A DNA stretch of 54,436 bases from an uncultured bacterium (GCA_903898755.1 CAIUGT010000006.1:1-54436); one strand, 5' to 3'. Positions 23,998 through 34,135 are shown, numbered from the stretch's first letter. The notes: generated by a model from the letters alone, not told the origin. Made by a program: numbers and translations.

Positions 23998-25476
23998 TCA
24001 ACTTTGCGGTTCGCCATGCATAGGCGAGTGCGCAGAGACAAGCCGTCGGGACCATGCCGCGCCTTGTATAGATGCAGCAAACAACAGTGCACCAGTTGCT
24101 TGATGCGCTGAAGTGAACACCACTTCCCAAATTGGAATGACTTGGTCCTTACGCATCAACACGGCGACATATGAAATCAAACCAAGCAGGACTTGCGCGA
24201 TCAAAATAGTGATCATGACCGCGGCACATGCGCCAAGCACTTTCAATGCGGGATTGTCACGCGCCGTGGCTGACATGCGACTTGCGGCAAGCAATACCGC
24301 AAGGACCGCGATGATTGAAAATCCAACGTGACCATGCATTGCCCAAATTGGGTGATATGCGGGGTGCCCATCATGTGGTGGCACTTGCAAATGTCGATAG
24401 CTTGCGCCAAGAAAAAGTTGAACCAACAATACAAACGGCGCCACCATGGTGAGAACTCGCACGCTTTGCGCACCGGCAAAATTCTGCAGCTGCAAAGCGG
24501 ATTTCCATTTCATGGTCAACAGCGCAGCCAGCAACACCATGGTTGCGAACACAATTTGCCCAAAGATTCCGTGGGCAATGGCGATCAATGTACTGGGTGA
24601 AAGTTGCGCGGTCTCTTGGCTGAGCGTCAGCGTTCCGGTGACGCGCAGTCCTCCCATCAAGCCTTGCACACACACCATGAACAAGGCGAAGCATGCCAGC
24701 GCGCGCACCCATGGGCGGCGGTCCTCACGAAACACAATGAGCACCATGGTGAATGTGGTCACGCCAACCAACATTCCAAACAAGCGATGCGCGTGCTCGT
24801 AATAGACGCCGCCTTTCATTTCGCTCACGGGATACAACAGCATGTTGTGGCCGAACGAATTGGGCCAATCAGGAACGGCAAGACCGGCTTCAAGACCCGT
24901 GACAAGTCCGCCGGTAATGAGCAGTAAGAAAATTGTTGCCGCGGCCACCATGGCGAACAACGCCGCGGGCGCGGGCCAAGACCATTGCGCGGTTGTTGCG
25001 GCACCACTGTTTGTAAAAATTCGCGCGGCAAGCCACGCCCCAAACATGGCCAAGACGCCGCTACCAACAAACATGCCAACACTCCAAACCGCGCCTTGAA
25101 TAATCATGGACACGTCATTGCTGCCCCCGCCAACCAAAGCGCCTACCACCAACAAGTTCACAAATCCAGAGACACATCCCACGCCAAATGGCGATGCGTG
25201 ATCGCGCATTGCGCGCGCCGCCACAAATCCAGCGGCAACCGGACACGCCAATGTCAGCGCAAAGAGCACGTCGCCAATAAGTTGGCCTGGTCCAATCATT
25301 GCTAAATACGCCAACGCCCACTGCGCCGCGGTGGTGGCAAAACCAAGCGCCAATGTTTGCGAACGCAATGCGCGCACAATCAGGGTCAACACCAAAAGTC
25401 CTGCGATTCCAATGCCAATCGCAATGGCAAGCGCGACAGGATTCGAAGTTGTGGACGCGAGCATGATTGAGTTCAT
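23998..25476 (-). CDS. ctaA: Heme A synthase (COX15/CtaA) with extra N-terminal membrane domain
   Basis: Converts heme O to heme A for the aa3-type oxidase. The C-terminal about 310 residues of the 492-aa protein are the COX15 fold: GGLVTGLEAGLAVPDWPNSFG, EHAHRLFGMLVG, AIAHGIFGQIVFA, ASYRHLQVPPHDGHPAYH, HGHVGFS and SAHQATGAL. The heme-ligating histidines are present. The first about 185 residues hold four or five extra TM segments (SNPVALAIAIGIGIAGLLVL to WLAARIF) absent from ordinary CtaA. The start at MNSIMLAS (25476) is chosen because an upstream extension overlaps the divergent ctaB. Only about 50 bases separate it from ctaB. Confidence 0.9.
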   Translation of the reverse strand: MNSIMLASTTSNPVALAIAIGIGIAGLLVLTLIVRALRSQTLALGFATTAAQWALAYLAMIGPGQLIGDVLFALTLACPVAAGFVAARAMRDHASPFGVGCVSGFVNLLVVGALVGGGSNDVSMIIQGAVWSVGMFVGSGVLAMFGAWLAARIFTNSGAATTAQWSWPAPAALFAMVAAATIFLLLITGGLVTGLEAGLAVPDWPNSFGHNMLLYPVSEMKGGVYYEHAHRLFGMLVGVTTFTMVLIVFREDRRPWVRALACFALFMVCVQGLMGGLRVTGTLTLSQETAQLSPSTLIAIAHGIFGQIVFATMVLLAALLTMKWKSALQLQNFAGAQSVRVLTMVAPFVLLVQLFLGASYRHLQVPPHDGHPAYHPIWAMHGHVGFSIIAVLAVLLAASRMSATARDNPALKVLGACAAVMITILIAQVLLGLISYVAVLMRKDQVIPIWEVVFTSAHQATGALLFAASIQGAAWSRRLVSAHSPMHGEPQS

Positions 25477-25526
25477 GAAGGTATCTATAGTAGACGCCTT
25501 GGCTACAAACGGTCGACCCGCACACA

Positions 25527-26618
25527 ATGAATTCATTCAATGAAAATCCAGAATTGGACACCGAGCGCGCCGCAATTGCGCCATCAGGAAATTTTGCGTC
25601 GGATTGGAGCACGCTGATCAAAGCGCGTTTGAGTTTGTTGGTGCTAGCCACCACCGCGGCTGGATTTGTGATTGCGGAACCCAATGCGATTGATTGGGCT
25701 CGCTTCAATTGGACATTGCTGGGAACATTTCTGGCCGCAGCCAGCGCGGCCGCGCTGAATCAATGCATTGAAGTGCGACGCGACGCATTGATGCATCGCA
25801 CCTCGCGGCGGCCAATTCCCGCTGGGCGCGTTCCGCTGATTGCGGCCGTTATTGCAGGCGTGGTGCTTGGCTACCTTGGCTGCTTTGTGCTGGCCACGCA
25901 AGTCAATTTAATTTCAAGCGCTTTGGCTGGGCTGACCATCATTTTATATGTGGCGGTCTACACGCCAATGAAATGGATGAGCTCACTGAACACGTTGGTG
26001 GGCGCGGTTGTTGGCGGAATTCCGCCCATGATTGGATGGGTTGCGGCCACGGGGAATATTCAACAAGGAGCGTGGATTCTGGGAACGATTTTGTTTGTCT
26101 GGCAACTTCCACATTTCTTCGCACTGGCGTGGCTGCACCGAGTGGACTACCAACGCGGAGGATTTCAAATGCTGTCCGCCATGCCTGGCTCGGAACATTT
26201 GGCGGCGCAGACAAGTTTGCTCAGCGCGTTGACGTTGGTGCCGCTTGGTTTAATGGCCACATTGCTTGGGCTTGCTGGCATCACCAGCGCGATCGTGTCA
26301 GGTTTGGCTGGTCTTGGATTTTCCTATTTCGCGCTGATGTTTTTGCGGCGCGTCGACAATGCGTCGGCGCGCAACATGTTTTTCGCTTCGCTGATGTATT
26401 TACCCGTTGTGTTGGGAACCATGGTGGCGGACCGTGGATCCATCGCGGTCAATGCGGCGGTACGCGGCGGCCGCGATGTGATCATTGATCTGCCAGCAAG
26501 CGCGACCCCAGAAACGCAAAATAGAATTTCAACGCAAGTGGCACCAACCACAACACAAGAAATTCTGCGAGCAAAAATACCTGCGCCGTCCAGCACAACA
26601 ACGCCAACACAACCATGA
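25527..26618 (+). CDS. ctaB: Protoheme IX farnesyltransferase (heme O synthase)
   Basis: Adds a farnesyl group to heme B to make heme O, the step before CtaA. The 363-aa UbiA-superfamily membrane protein has LIKARLSLLVLATTAAGF, the first Asp-rich motif NQCIEVRRDALMHRT followed by RRPIPAG, and FVWQLPHFFALAW with the second-site YQRGGFQMLSAMPG. About nine hydrophobic segments are seen. The C-terminal about 60 residues are an unusual polar Thr/Pro tail (PSSTTTPTQP). Its stop overlaps the start of the DUF3179 gene by 4 bases (ATGA). Confidence 0.93.
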   Translation: MNSFNENPELDTERAAIAPSGNFASDWSTLIKARLSLLVLATTAAGFVIAEPNAIDWARFNWTLLGTFLAAASAAALNQCIEVRRDALMHRTSRRPIPAGRVPLIAAVIAGVVLGYLGCFVLATQVNLISSALAGLTIILYVAVYTPMKWMSSLNTLVGAVVGGIPPMIGWVAATGNIQQGAWILGTILFVWQLPHFFALAWLHRVDYQRGGFQMLSAMPGSEHLAAQTSLLSALTLVPLGLMATLLGLAGITSAIVSGLAGLGFSYFALMFLRRVDNASARNMFFASLMYLPVVLGTMVADRGSIAVNAAVRGGRDVIIDLPASATPETQNRISTQVAPTTTQEILRAKIPAPSSTTTPTQP

Positions 26619-27772
26619 GCCAGAACTCCCCTACCGTTCGGCCCTCGCTCACATTTCGGTCTGGTGGTTGGGTGATTGCTTTGGCTGGCGTGTTGGTGCT
26701 GCTCATTCTTGTGTGGGCTTTCGCTGGTATTTTCACGGGTCATCGACCGAAAGGCGATGGCCAATCGGTGAACACGTATGGATTTGATTTGTCCAATCTG
26801 CAAACCAACAGCGGCGCATTTGTTGCCAGTGGAAATCCGCGCGACTTTTTGCGCTCGCTTGATCAACCAAAAGTTCTGCCTGGCCATGAAATGTTGGCCT
26901 ACAACGCCAAACTGCGCTCCAAATATGTCGTGACAGCGGACCGCGTGATTGGTGTGGAAATCAACGGCAAGTCGCGCGCCTATCCATTGAATGTCATGAA
27001 TGTGCACGAAGTTGTGAATGATGAATTGGCAGGCGTGCCAATTGCTGTCACCTTCAGTCCACTCTGCGACAGCGCGATTGTGTTTGACCGGCGCATAAAT
27101 GGCGAGCCGCTGCAATTTGGCGTGAGCGGATTGTTGCTTGATTCAAATCTGGTGATGTACGACAAGCAACCAGACGCTGTGACCGGCGGTGAAAAAATTT
27201 CGCAGCAGTCAACGCAAATCGCCACTGTGTCGGCTTCTAGCCTGTGGAGTCAAATGGCGGGAAAGGCCATCGCAGGTCCCGCTCTTGGAAAAACGCTCAC
27301 GCAAATTCCAAATGTGAATGTGTGCACTTGGAAGCATTGGCTTGCCGCGCATCCAACAACCGAGGTGATTCTGCCCGACCCACAAGATGAGCAACGCATG
27401 AAAAGTTTTTCATACAGCCGCTACTTGCTCAGCCCGCGCATTGATTTTCCAATTGGCCGCAAGGCGGATACAAAAACAAGAACCAGCCAACTGCCCGACA
27501 AAATGCCCGTCATTGCAATCACCGCCGGTGGCGAAACCCGCGTTGTCACGCTGCGCGAAGCCGCTGATCGTGGCGCGGATGCGCCTTGGAATTTTGATGT
27601 TGGCGGCGTTCCCATTGTTGTTGCGTCACAAAAAGATCCCGCGTCCGTGCTGGTTGGTTCAAGCGACGGAACTCCAATTCAAGTGACACCGTGTCTTTGG
27701 TTTGTGTGGCAAGCGTTCCATGCGCCAGCGGCGCCACATCAAGTTCTCATGCCAAGCCACAGCGTGAAATAA
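26615..27772 (+). CDS. DUF3179 family protein coupled to ctaB
   Basis: A 385-aa protein with one N-terminal membrane anchor (WVIALAGVLVLLILVWAFAGIF) and a large periplasmic DUF3179 domain. Family marks are RAYPLNVMNVHEVVNDELAG, TFSPLCDSAIVFDR, FGVSGLLLDSNLVMYD and a later SSLWSQMAGKAIAGP. The motif PLCDSA corresponds to the family CPLCNSA. DUF3179 has no assigned function that I know. The ATGA overlap with ctaB and the position inside the oxidase cluster suggest a role in oxidase or heme/copper assembly, which is inference. The last 34 bases overlap the opposing subunit-III-like gene. Confidence 0.85.
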   Translation: MSQNSPTVRPSLTFRSGGWVIALAGVLVLLILVWAFAGIFTGHRPKGDGQSVNTYGFDLSNLQTNSGAFVASGNPRDFLRSLDQPKVLPGHEMLAYNAKLRSKYVVTADRVIGVEINGKSRAYPLNVMNVHEVVNDELAGVPIAVTFSPLCDSAIVFDRRINGEPLQFGVSGLLLDSNLVMYDKQPDAVTGGEKISQQSTQIATVSASSLWSQMAGKAIAGPALGKTLTQIPNVNVCTWKHWLAAHPTTEVILPDPQDEQRMKSFSYSRYLLSPRIDFPIGRKADTKTRTSQLPDKMPVIAITAGGETRVVTLREAADRGADAPWNFDVGGVPIVVASQKDPASVLVGSSDGTPIQVTPCLWFVWQAFHAPAAPHQVLMPSHSVK

Positions 27773-28317
27773 AGTACTAGCCAAATTACGCCAAGCAGGT
27801 GCCAATACATTTCGCAGTAGACAATGCCTTCCGGGTGCTCCTTGAAATACGCTCCGCGGGCGGTCTTGCGCCACACGCGAATCAACGGAACAAATCCCGC
27901 CAACACGTGCAGCGCGTGTAGACCCGTGAGAATATAAAAACTCCACGCATACAGTGAATCGCCAAAGTGAATATTTTGCCGCCACAGCGTGACCCACGCG
28001 AATGTTTGCAGCGCAAGAAACAGGCAGGCCAACACCAAGGTGATGGTCATGCACCGATGCGCCTTTTGCGAACGCCCCTGCCGCACATGGCGTGTGGCTT
28101 GGTGCATGGAATAACTAGAAATTAGTAGTGCCATGGTTGAAAACACAAGCGCACCAGGCAAGCCCGTCGCGCCCTCTGGAATAAATGGATCCTCCAAGTT
28201 GGGATTCACCCGCACCACTACATACCCAATGATTGCCCCCAAAAACAGCATGGCAACCACCACTAGAAAAATCCACATGCCCAGAACTCCAGCAGCAAAG
28301 CGCTGTGGTGTTCCCAT
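27739..28317 (-). CDS. Second cytochrome c oxidase subunit III-like protein
   Basis: A 192-aa protein of the heme-copper oxidase subunit III family, shorter than the main subunit III at 28921. It has five TM segments. Family features are GMWIFLVVVAMLFLGAIIGY, a central helix AWVTLWRQNI, YILTGLHALHVLAGFVPLI (compare [12 protein letters not shown] in the other copy), and EMYWHLLGVIWLVLYFTLW. It may be an extra subunit or replace subunit III in part of the enzyme pool. It follows subunit IV by 159 bases on the same strand. Start uncertain: ATG 28317 gives MGTPQRFAAG; a GTG at 28353 is also possible. Confidence 0.85.
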   Translation of the reverse strand: MGTPQRFAAGVLGMWIFLVVVAMLFLGAIIGYVVVRVNPNLEDPFIPEGATGLPGALVFSTMALLISSYSMHQATRHVRQGRSQKAHRCMTITLVLACLFLALQTFAWVTLWRQNIHFGDSLYAWSFYILTGLHALHVLAGFVPLIRVWRKTARGAYFKEHPEGIVYCEMYWHLLGVIWLVLYFTLWLGMRT

Positions 28318-28476
28318 GAATGGGTCGACTAATTTTTGGGTTTTAATAGCCACAAGTTTGAGCCAACACACATCGAGTTGATTGGTATGAAATCGTGCAC
28401 GCAATACGTCGCATGCGCGTGGTTCTGAAATGCTTTTGTTTCACCACGAGATTGCACAACTCATGGTGACGCGGCA

Positions 28477-28911
28477 TTACGGACTGTATGGCTTAAAGCG
28501 CGCCACTGGCGCGCCTGGCGCATTGGCTTGCAATGTGGACTCCGCATTTGGTGCATTGCCATCAAATTGCAAATCACGGTATTGACTTGTGTCCATGACC
28601 AAGAAAATCATCATTAAAAGAACAAACACAACGCTGCCCACGAACACCAACAAATTAAATGAACGGTCCCAGCGCAAATGCATGAAGAACATGCAGACCA
28701 ACGTGGCTTTGATCAGCGCAACGCCAAGGGCCACAACAATATTGAACTCGCCAATGTCGATATAGCGCACCGCGACCGTGATCACGGTCAACATAAGCAA
28801 CGCGGTTCCAACGAACACAAGCAACCAAGTTGGAACTAAATGTCCAACAATGGGGTGCGCGCCCGGGGTTTTTCCACCAGTCTCATGCGAAGTTGTTGCG
28901 GTGTGTGACAT
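28477..28911 (-). CDS. Cytochrome c oxidase subunit IV (CoxD/CyoD-like)
   Basis: A 144-aa small subunit with three TM segments: [45 protein letters not shown] and [20 protein letters not shown]. The motif [17 protein letters not shown] is typical of prokaryotic subunit IV. N- and C-terminal tails are polar. It starts 9 bases after subunit III. Confidence 0.92.
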   Translation of the reverse strand: MSHTATTSHETGGKTPGAHPIVGHLVPTWLLVFVGTALLMLTVITVAVRYIDIGEFNIVVALGVALIKATLVCMFFMHLRWDRSFNLLVFVGSVVFVLLMMIFLVMDTSQYRDLQFDGNAPNAESTLQANAPGAPVARFKPYSP

Positions 28912-28920
28912 GGTTGGCCT

Positions 28921-29904
28921 TTAGTGAATGAGATAGAAAAGCGGAAAGAGGAAGATCCAAATCAAATCGACAATGTGCCAGTACAAGCCGCCGACATCGA
29001 CGGGCGTGAAATAGTCGCTGGAGAAATCGCCGCGAATAGCTCGCTTTAGAAGCCACGCAATCACCACCATGCCCGCCAACACGTGAATGCCGTGCAAGCC
29101 AGTCATGGCGTAATAAATGGCGAAGAAGACATGTGAATTAGCCGGCATTTTCTTGTCGACCAAATGGGTGGCCGGATGCGCGAATGATGGATCATGCTCG
29201 ACAGTTGGCAAGCCCTCGGCATGCGCTACTTGAGTTGGCGTTGCCAAACCAACTGGTGCGCGTGATGCCTGCTTGATTGCGCTGGCATCCACAGGTGGAG
29301 TTTGCGCCAGGGCTGGAACTGCAAACACCGCGGGATTTACGGGAGACAAAGTAACGCTAGTTGTTGGAGCGACAGACAACTCCTTCGCTTCCAACTCCCC
29401 GGCGGCGTCGTGTGGTGGAACATAGAACGTGGTTCCCCACACCAAGTTGTCATGAATCTTGTGGCTGTATTCGAAATACTTGATCACCATAAATCCAATC
29501 GCGCCCATGAATGTCAGAATTAAACAAATGATCAACCCAGTTCGGCGATTGGTCTGAGCAAATCGAACAGCCAGCGCCATGGTGAGACTGGAAAGAATCA
29601 GCACACATGTATTGATGCCACCCATGATCGTGTCGAGATAATGACTTGAGTAACTGAAGACTTCAGGAAAGCGATTTCGAAGCACTGCGTAGGCAACAAA
29701 CAAACCACCGAAGAACAACACTTCCGTTGCCAAGAACAACCACATGCCAAGCTTTGCGCTGTCGAATTGATGATGAGGCGTATCAAAGTGGTGCTGAAGA
29801 AATGGATACTTGGCGTGCTCGGCGCTTCCATGAGCCCCGTCATGCGTGCCATCAGTGCCGTGGCCTTCATCGGCATGATTGGGTTGTGATTGAAGTGTGG
29901 TCAA
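28921..29904 (-). CDS. Cytochrome c oxidase subunit III with large loop insertion
   Basis: A 327-aa subunit III. A His-rich N-terminus ([19 protein letters not shown]) precedes [22 protein letters not shown], which holds the conserved Glu. Two TM segments follow, then about 90 residues rich in Ala/Pro/Thr (about 165-255, [20 protein letters not shown]) that are not part of the usual fold. The normal C-terminus follows: [19 protein letters not shown] and [21 protein letters not shown]. The insertion would lie between TM helices. Position in the operon: subunits II-I-III-IV. Confidence 0.94.
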   Translation of the reverse strand: MTTLQSQPNHADEGHGTDGTHDGAHGSAEHAKYPFLQHHFDTPHHQFDSAKLGMWLFLATEVLFFGGLFVAYAVLRNRFPEVFSYSSHYLDTIMGGINTCVLILSSLTMALAVRFAQTNRRTGLIICLILTFMGAIGFMVIKYFEYSHKIHDNLVWGTTFYVPPHDAAGELEAKELSVAPTTSVTLSPVNPAVFAVPALAQTPPVDASAIKQASRAPVGLATPTQVAHAEGLPTVEHDPSFAHPATHLVDKKMPANSHVFFAIYYAMTGLHGIHVLAGMVVIAWLLKRAIRGDFSSDYFTPVDVGGLYWHIVDLIWIFLFPLFYLIH

Positions 29905-29932
29905 CGGTGTTCTCTTTCAAATAATGTGCAAA

Positions 29933-31645
29933 TCAGTGCGAATTCTTCGCCGCCAAATTTGGATTCAATGTTGAATCAAGCGCGCGGTCAACAACATAGC
30001 CCTGCTCTTTTTCATCCCAACGAATGGCGGAGAAGTCGTAGCAATCACCCACACGTGGCTGCGTGGCGAAATTGTCAAATGGTGGCGGACTGGCGCATTG
30101 CCATTCCAAACTGCGACCACCCCAAGGATTGGCTGGTGCGAGACGACCACCAAACAAACTGGCCAACAAGTAATACGCCGTGAGCAAGAAACCACTCGCC
30201 ATGATGTACGAGCCAATGGTGCTGATGACATGGTAAATCTGATACTCAGGCTGATAGTCGTAGTAGCGCCGCGGCATTCCTTGGCTTCCCAAGAAGAACT
30301 GCGTGAAGAAAGTCACATTGAAACCAATGAATACGATGATGCACCCAATGCGCCCAAGATTTTCGTTGTACATGCGCCCCGTGATCTTTGGCCACCAATG
30401 GTGTAGGCCGCCAATCATGCCGATCAACGCGGATCCCATCATGACGTAATGAAAATGCGCGACCACAAAATACGTGTCATGCAAATGCACGTCGGTATTC
30501 AGCGTTGCCAAATGAATTCCGGTGAGTCCACCAATTGTGAACAGGACAAGGAAGGCTAATGCGTACAACATGGGCGTGTTCAACACAATATTGCCCTTGT
30601 ACAGCGTCGACATCCAATTGAATACTTTCACGGCGCTTGGAATAGCCACGCTGAAAGAAATCAAACTAAAGAGCGTGTTCAGCAGCGGACTTTGACCGCT
30701 GATAAACATGTGGTGACCCCACACCAAGAAACTGAAAATAGCAATGGCAATTGAACTGAGCGCGATGAACTTGTAGCCAAAGATGTGGCGATGCGCGTGC
30801 ACACTGATGAGCTCGCTGATAATTCCCATGGCGGGAAGAATCATGATGTACACCGCAGGATGGCTATAGAACCAGAAGAAGTGTTGATACAGAACAGGAT
30901 CGCCGCCCATGGATGGATCAAAAATTCCAATGTTGAACGCGCGCTCCACCATGAGCAGGAGCAGCGTGATTCCTAACACTGGAGTTGCAAGAACTTGAAT
31001 AATGGCGGTGGCATAAATGGCCCACAAGAACAGCGGCATGCGGAACCATGTCATGCCAGGCGGACGCAACTTGTGCACAGTGACAATGAAATTCAAACCC
31101 GTGAAGATGCTGGAAAAACCAAGAATGAACACGCCCGTAAGCGCGGGAATAACTCCGCCGGCTGGCGTTGTAGTTGAGTACGGCGTGTAGAAAGTCCAGC
31201 CCGTGTCAAAGCCACCAAGCAACAAACTGCTGACGGTAAACAGCGCGCCAAAAATCCACAGGTAATAGCTGAAAAGATTCAGGCGCGGAAACGCAACATC
31301 TTTGGCGCCCAACATAATGGGCATGATGAAGTTGCCAAGCGCGGCGGGAATGCTTGGAATAATGACCAAGAACACCATGATGGCGCCGTGCAGTGTGAAG
31401 AAATGGTTGTAGACATCGGCGGTGACGCCTGGAATTGTTTGGCCTGGCGTGAGCAATTCTGTGCGCACCAACAACGCGAACACGCCGCCCACAAAGAAAC
31501 TCACCAGCACGCTGACCAAATACATGACACCAATACGCTTGTGATCCAGCGTGAAGGCCCAGCTCATAAATCCGCGCGTATGCGTGATGTAATTGTCGGG
31601 ACGCGCAGCGGTGTCCAGTGGTTGTGCAATGTTGATTGTTGTCAT
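29933..31645 (-). CDS. Cytochrome c oxidase subunit I, A2 type
   Basis: Catalytic subunit with heme a, heme a3 and CuB, 570 aa, about 12 TM segments. Ligands are visible: the low-spin heme His in [11 protein letters not shown], the CuB/Tyr region [15 protein letters not shown], two CuB histidines in WGHHMF, and the heme pair in [16 protein letters not shown]. The sequence YSHPAVY in place of GHPEVY shows the A2 subtype: it lacks the D-channel glutamate and uses a Tyr-Ser pair, as in caa3 oxidases of Thermus and Rhodothermus. It fits the fused cytochrome c on subunit II. Confidence 0.96.
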   Translation of the reverse strand: MTTINIAQPLDTAARPDNYITHTRGFMSWAFTLDHKRIGVMYLVSVLVSFFVGGVFALLVRTELLTPGQTIPGVTADVYNHFFTLHGAIMVFLVIIPSIPAALGNFIMPIMLGAKDVAFPRLNLFSYYLWIFGALFTVSSLLLGGFDTGWTFYTPYSTTTPAGGVIPALTGVFILGFSSIFTGLNFIVTVHKLRPPGMTWFRMPLFLWAIYATAIIQVLATPVLGITLLLLMVERAFNIGIFDPSMGGDPVLYQHFFWFYSHPAVYIMILPAMGIISELISVHAHRHIFGYKFIALSSIAIAIFSFLVWGHHMFISGQSPLLNTLFSLISFSVAIPSAVKVFNWMSTLYKGNIVLNTPMLYALAFLVLFTIGGLTGIHLATLNTDVHLHDTYFVVAHFHYVMMGSALIGMIGGLHHWWPKITGRMYNENLGRIGCIIVFIGFNVTFFTQFFLGSQGMPRRYYDYQPEYQIYHVISTIGSYIMASGFLLTAYYLLASLFGGRLAPANPWGGRSLEWQCASPPPFDNFATQPRVGDCYDFSAIRWDEKEQGYVVDRALDSTLNPNLAAKNSH

Positions 31646-31694
31646 GACGCTTCTACTTTCAAAAATATTTTTATGAATGATTAAACAAATCGCG

Positions 31695-32813
31695 TTACTT
31701 CATGCTCACTTTTGGAGTGGCCGGAATTTCTTTCAAATACTTTCCCTTGGTGTCAAACTCATCCATGTGCTTCATGAATCCAATGACGGCATCAATGCCC
31801 TTGTCATTCAGTTGCCCCTTGAAACTTGGCATGGCATTGGCGTAGCCAGCCACAACATGTTCGCCAGGATTCAGAATGGACGCGCGAATGTAGTCCTCGG
31901 GTGTTTGATATTGCTTGCCCGCGCCAATTTGACTTTGATAGCCGGTTCCGTCGACAAACTTGCCGTCGCCGCCTTCGCCGCCACTCACGCGCGCCCACAA
32001 CCCCTTCCACGATGGCCCGATGCCTTTGGTGCCGTCCAATGAATGGCATTGCTGACAACGCGCGTACAATTTTGGGCCAGCGCGGAAATACAATTCCTCT
32101 TCTGGAATTTTGTCCAACCACTGACTCTGCGCGACAAGCCACGCGTCAAAGTCGGGTTGAGATAACGCATACACCTTGCGATTCATATTGCTGTGGCCCG
32201 TGCCGCAATATTCAGCGCAAAATAAATTGTGTCCCCATCCTGCGGGAGTGACATCATCGGTTTGAAACCACAAGTATGAATAGCGCCCAGGCACAAGATC
32301 CTTCTTCACGCGGAAGTCTGGGATGTAGCAACAATGCAACACGTCGGAACTGCGCATGGACAACTTCACAGGTCGACCCGTTGGAACATACAAGTCATCA
32401 CTTGTGGCGCCGTTTGGATACTTAAAGAGCCAACCCCACTTCTGCGCGGTCACCGCGATCTCGTATGAATTCTTTGGCGGCGTCATGAAGTTCAAGTAAT
32501 CACGGAATCCAAAATAAAAGATGAAGATCACAATAAACAACGGCACAAGCGCCCACGTCATTTCAAGCGGCAAGTGGTGCAGTGGTCCATCCGTGCGGAA
32601 CGGACGATCTTTTTTCATGCGGTACTTCACCACCAGAATCACAAGTGCAATGACAATGCCTATGAAGAAGAAATAACAAATAACATTGATCCACCAGAAC
32701 ATTTGGTCGCTGCTGGCAGCCAGATTGCTGTCGGGGGGCGGAAGCCACAAAGTGCGTCCTTCGCGCGGATCACCTGCGAGCAAGTTTGAAAATATGGTGG
32801 ATGGAATATTCAT
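31695..32813 (-). CDS. Cytochrome c oxidase subunit II with fused cytochrome c (caa3 type)
   Basis: Accepts electrons and passes them to subunit I. The 372-aa protein has two N-terminal TM segments and a CuA cupredoxin domain with H in [11 protein letters not shown] and [12 protein letters not shown] (Cys, Cys, His and Met ligands). A C-terminal class I cytochrome c domain has heme motif CQQCH and a distal Met candidate in ANAMPSFKG. The fused heme domain makes this a caa3 oxidase, so electrons from ACIII could enter directly. No signal peptidase II lipobox is seen. Confidence 0.95.
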   Translation of the reverse strand: MNIPSTIFSNLLAGDPREGRTLWLPPPDSNLAASSDQMFWWINVICYFFFIGIVIALVILVVKYRMKKDRPFRTDGPLHHLPLEMTWALVPLFIVIFIFYFGFRDYLNFMTPPKNSYEIAVTAQKWGWLFKYPNGATSDDLYVPTGRPVKLSMRSSDVLHCCYIPDFRVKKDLVPGRYSYLWFQTDDVTPAGWGHNLFCAEYCGTGHSNMNRKVYALSQPDFDAWLVAQSQWLDKIPEEELYFRAGPKLYARCQQCHSLDGTKGIGPSWKGLWARVSGGEGGDGKFVDGTGYQSQIGAGKQYQTPEDYIRASILNPGEHVVAGYANAMPSFKGQLNDKGIDAVIGFMKHMDEFDTKGKYLKEIPATPKVSMK

Positions 32814-32837
32814 TGGGGGACTTCTATCTTTGGATGG

Positions 32838-33752
32838 CTAGTGCGTTGAGACCACTCCTGAAACAATATTTTTAGGCTTGACAATTTCAGCTGCTGGAGC
32901 CGTCAATCGCTTGGCACGGGCTTCATTTCGCAACAACATCCACACCACTGTCCCAAGGGCCAACAGAGTGACCGCGCCCGCAAGCTGCATGACACGATAC
33001 GCCCAGATCACGTAACTGCCTTTGTTGGGATCAAATTGATGGCACCAAAAAACAAACTGGTCAAATGTGGAGCCAAGTTGTCCCTCGCCGGCGCCCGTTA
33101 ACGCAAGTCGCAAATCCGTTGGTGATTGCGCCACGCCAGGCAAATATTGCGCCAATCTTCCGTCGGCCGTCACAACAAATACGGCCGCAGGATGCGCGTA
33201 TTCACCGTTTTCCATTTTTCGATAAGGAAATCCAACCGCATCGGCAATGCCACGCACGCTTGCTTCTGAGCCCGTTAAAAATCGCCAGCCTTTTTCACCA
33301 CCCGCGCGCGCGTATTCCGCGGCGTAGCCCTTGCGCTTGGCGGCGGCAAGTTCAAATGTTTCCTCTGGGTTGATGCTGATAAACAACACATCAAATTGAT
33401 CGCCAACTGACCAATCAAGTCCTTGCATACCGCGCACCAATCCGTTGAGCGCAAGACCGCACAGCATTGGGCACTTCATGTAGCCAAGTTGCACAAGCTT
33501 TGGACGTTTGTCAGCGAACAGTTCCCCCAGCGTAATTGATTTTCCATTTTCATCCACCAATGCGGATTGCATGGGCAACACAACGCCACGTTGATCCTTC
33601 ACTTCAAGACCTGCGAGTTCCTTGGGAGCGTCCGTGGTTTGCACCGGTGGTTCGTAACCGTGTGGATCAAGTGGCCGCTGAGCGAAAACCGATTGCGCCA
33701 AAGCCGCCACCGCGATCAAACAGACAAGCAGTGTGGCTTGGCGCGAATTCAT
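32838..33752 (-). CDS. SCO1/SenC family copper chaperone with C-terminal membrane anchor
   Basis: Delivers copper to the CuA site of subunit II. The 304-aa protein has a signal peptide ending SVFAQ, the SCO thioredoxin-like fold with CxxxC (KCPMLCG) and the copper His in EYAHPAAVFVVT, then a C-terminal TM segment (VMQLAGAVTLLALGTVVWMLL) and a basic tail. Both Cu ligands are present. It overlaps the small membrane protein gene by 4 bases (ATGA) and precedes subunit II by 24. Confidence 0.93.
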   Translation of the reverse strand: MNSRQATLLVCLIAVAALAQSVFAQRPLDPHGYEPPVQTTDAPKELAGLEVKDQRGVVLPMQSALVDENGKSITLGELFADKRPKLVQLGYMKCPMLCGLALNGLVRGMQGLDWSVGDQFDVLFISINPEETFELAAAKRKGYAAEYARAGGEKGWRFLTGSEASVRGIADAVGFPYRKMENGEYAHPAAVFVVTADGRLAQYLPGVAQSPTDLRLALTGAGEGQLGSTFDQFVFWCHQFDPNKGSYVIWAYRVMQLAGAVTLLALGTVVWMLLRNEARAKRLTAPAAEIVKPKNIVSGVVSTH

Positions 33753-34135
33753 TTTTGCGCCCCGGGTTGCGTGGCGGGCTTGCTATTGGCAGGCAACGTT
33801 CGCGGCGCAGTCTTGGCATCTTGCACAATCATTTCCATGGCGCGATCAATTGGAATACGGGTGTAAGTTGCGGTTTTGCCATCTGGCAAAGTCCATGTGT
33901 AATTGCTGTACACCGCCAACTCTTCTCGTTGAGTTGTGCGCAATTGCTCCAAACTGAGTGTGGGTTGGTCAATCACCTTGGCGTCAATTTCGAAAGAATC
34001 GACCTTGAAGTAGAAGGCGCTTGCCGCCACGATGATGACCACGAACACAACAATGCTGGCCAAAGACCAGAACCATGTGCTGCCTGGCTCGGGGTCATCA
34101 AGTTGCTTGAGAATGTCTGTTTGTGCGGTTGTCAT
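33749..34135 (-). CDS. Small membrane protein between ACIII and Sco
   Basis: A 128-aa protein with one TM segment (FWSLASIVVFVVIIVAASAFYF) near residues 22-43 and an extracytoplasmic C-terminal domain (KVDSFEIDAKVIDQPTLSLE, YTWTLPDGKTATYTRIPIDRAMEM). The pattern PIDRAMEMIVQ is conserved-looking, and the tail is Pro/Ala/Lys-rich. I do not recognise a named domain. It is 12 bases after actF and overlaps sco by 4, so it is an integral part of the respiratory operon. It may be an extra ACIII or oxidase subunit or an assembly factor. Confidence 0.8.
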   Translation of the reverse strand: MTTAQTDILKQLDDPEPGSTWFWSLASIVVFVVIIVAASAFYFKVDSFEIDAKVIDQPTLSLEQLRTTQREELAVYSNYTWTLPDGKTATYTRIPIDRAMEMIVQDAKTAPRTLPANSKPATQPGAQK

